A stretch of DNA of 5,247 nucleotides from an uncultured Actinomycetes bacterium (GTDB lineage: Bacteria > Actinomycetota > Actinomycetes > Mycobacteriales > Nakamurellaceae). The stretch lies in contig CALANS010000129.1 in NCBI GenBank assembly GCA_937926105.1, positions 1 through 5,247 of the forward strand, in the 5' to 3' direction. Position numbers and translations under genes: made by a program. The notes below the pieces were generated by a model. That model saw only the letters and a list, made by a program, of their open reading frames with translations. It ran no database searches and was not told the origin of the DNA. Shown here in pieces: positions 5,223-5,247 of the stretch; the stretch's first letter is position 1, and each line of letters opens with the position of its first letter.

Positions 5223-5247
5223 AGATCGGAAGAGCGTCGTGTAGGGA
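5223..5247. other. Illumina adapter sequence left at the contig end
   Basis: The terminal 25 bases begin AGATCGGAAGAGC, the shared start of Illumina TruSeq adapters, and continue with CGTCGTGTAGGGA, which matches the universal (P5-side) adapter read in reverse complement. It abruptly ends the cytochrome b reading frame. This is non-biological sequence; the first A could belong to either side. Confidence 0.95.

Noticed and set aside
1..5247. CRISPR array, insertion sequence, integrase, toxin-antitoxin or retron-like system
   Set aside because: No regularly spaced repeats, terminal inverted repeats with a transposase, recombinase catalytic motifs or reverse-transcriptase motifs were seen on either strand.

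Overview
The window reads as a piece of a high-GC actinobacterial genome. Real reading frames have almost only G or C at third codon positions. A leftward gene ends in an Lsr2-type DNA-binding domain, a family typical of Actinobacteria. The last 25 bases (5223-5247) match the Illumina TruSeq adapter, so native sequence stops at about 5222 and the window is the end of a draft contig.

Layout from left to right: (1) 1-264, the 3' part of a rightward gene that enters from outside and changes frame about twice. (2) 287-721, leftward, an Lsr2-like nucleoid protein with a non-standard N-terminal domain. (3) 722-1121, a divergent GC-rich interval with several perfect or near-perfect inverted repeats. 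(4) 1122-2366, rightward, an intact MFS exporter of the MFS_3/DHA3 type, followed by a strong hairpin at 2472-2502. (5) 2651-3523, a decayed stretch: a good ribosome-binding site leads into an unrecognised frameshifted ORF, then a DUF305 gene broken by an in-frame stop and several frameshifts. (6) 3533-4372, rightward, an intact lipoprotein with a BNR/Asp-box beta-propeller of the F510_1955 'glycosylhydrolase' type. (7) 4387-4509, a short orphan coding remnant. (8) 4534-5222, a leftward operon read from the contig end: the C-terminus of a cytochrome b-type quinol oxidoreductase subunit, a small two-helix membrane protein, and a short frameshifted ORF joined to it by an ATGA overlap.

DUF305 proteins and F510_1955 propeller lipoproteins are, as I recall, often neighbours in metal-related actinobacterial islands. 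The pair here looks like such a cassette in which the DUF305 member has died and the propeller survives. The MFS gene and the propeller gene are open over 1.2 kb and 0.84 kb, while at least four other ORFs carry apparent single-base, mostly homopolymer-length indels. Either this is an accessory region under relaxed selection, or part of the contig is poorly called. I see no complete RNA gene, CRISPR array, insertion sequence or clearly new defence system.
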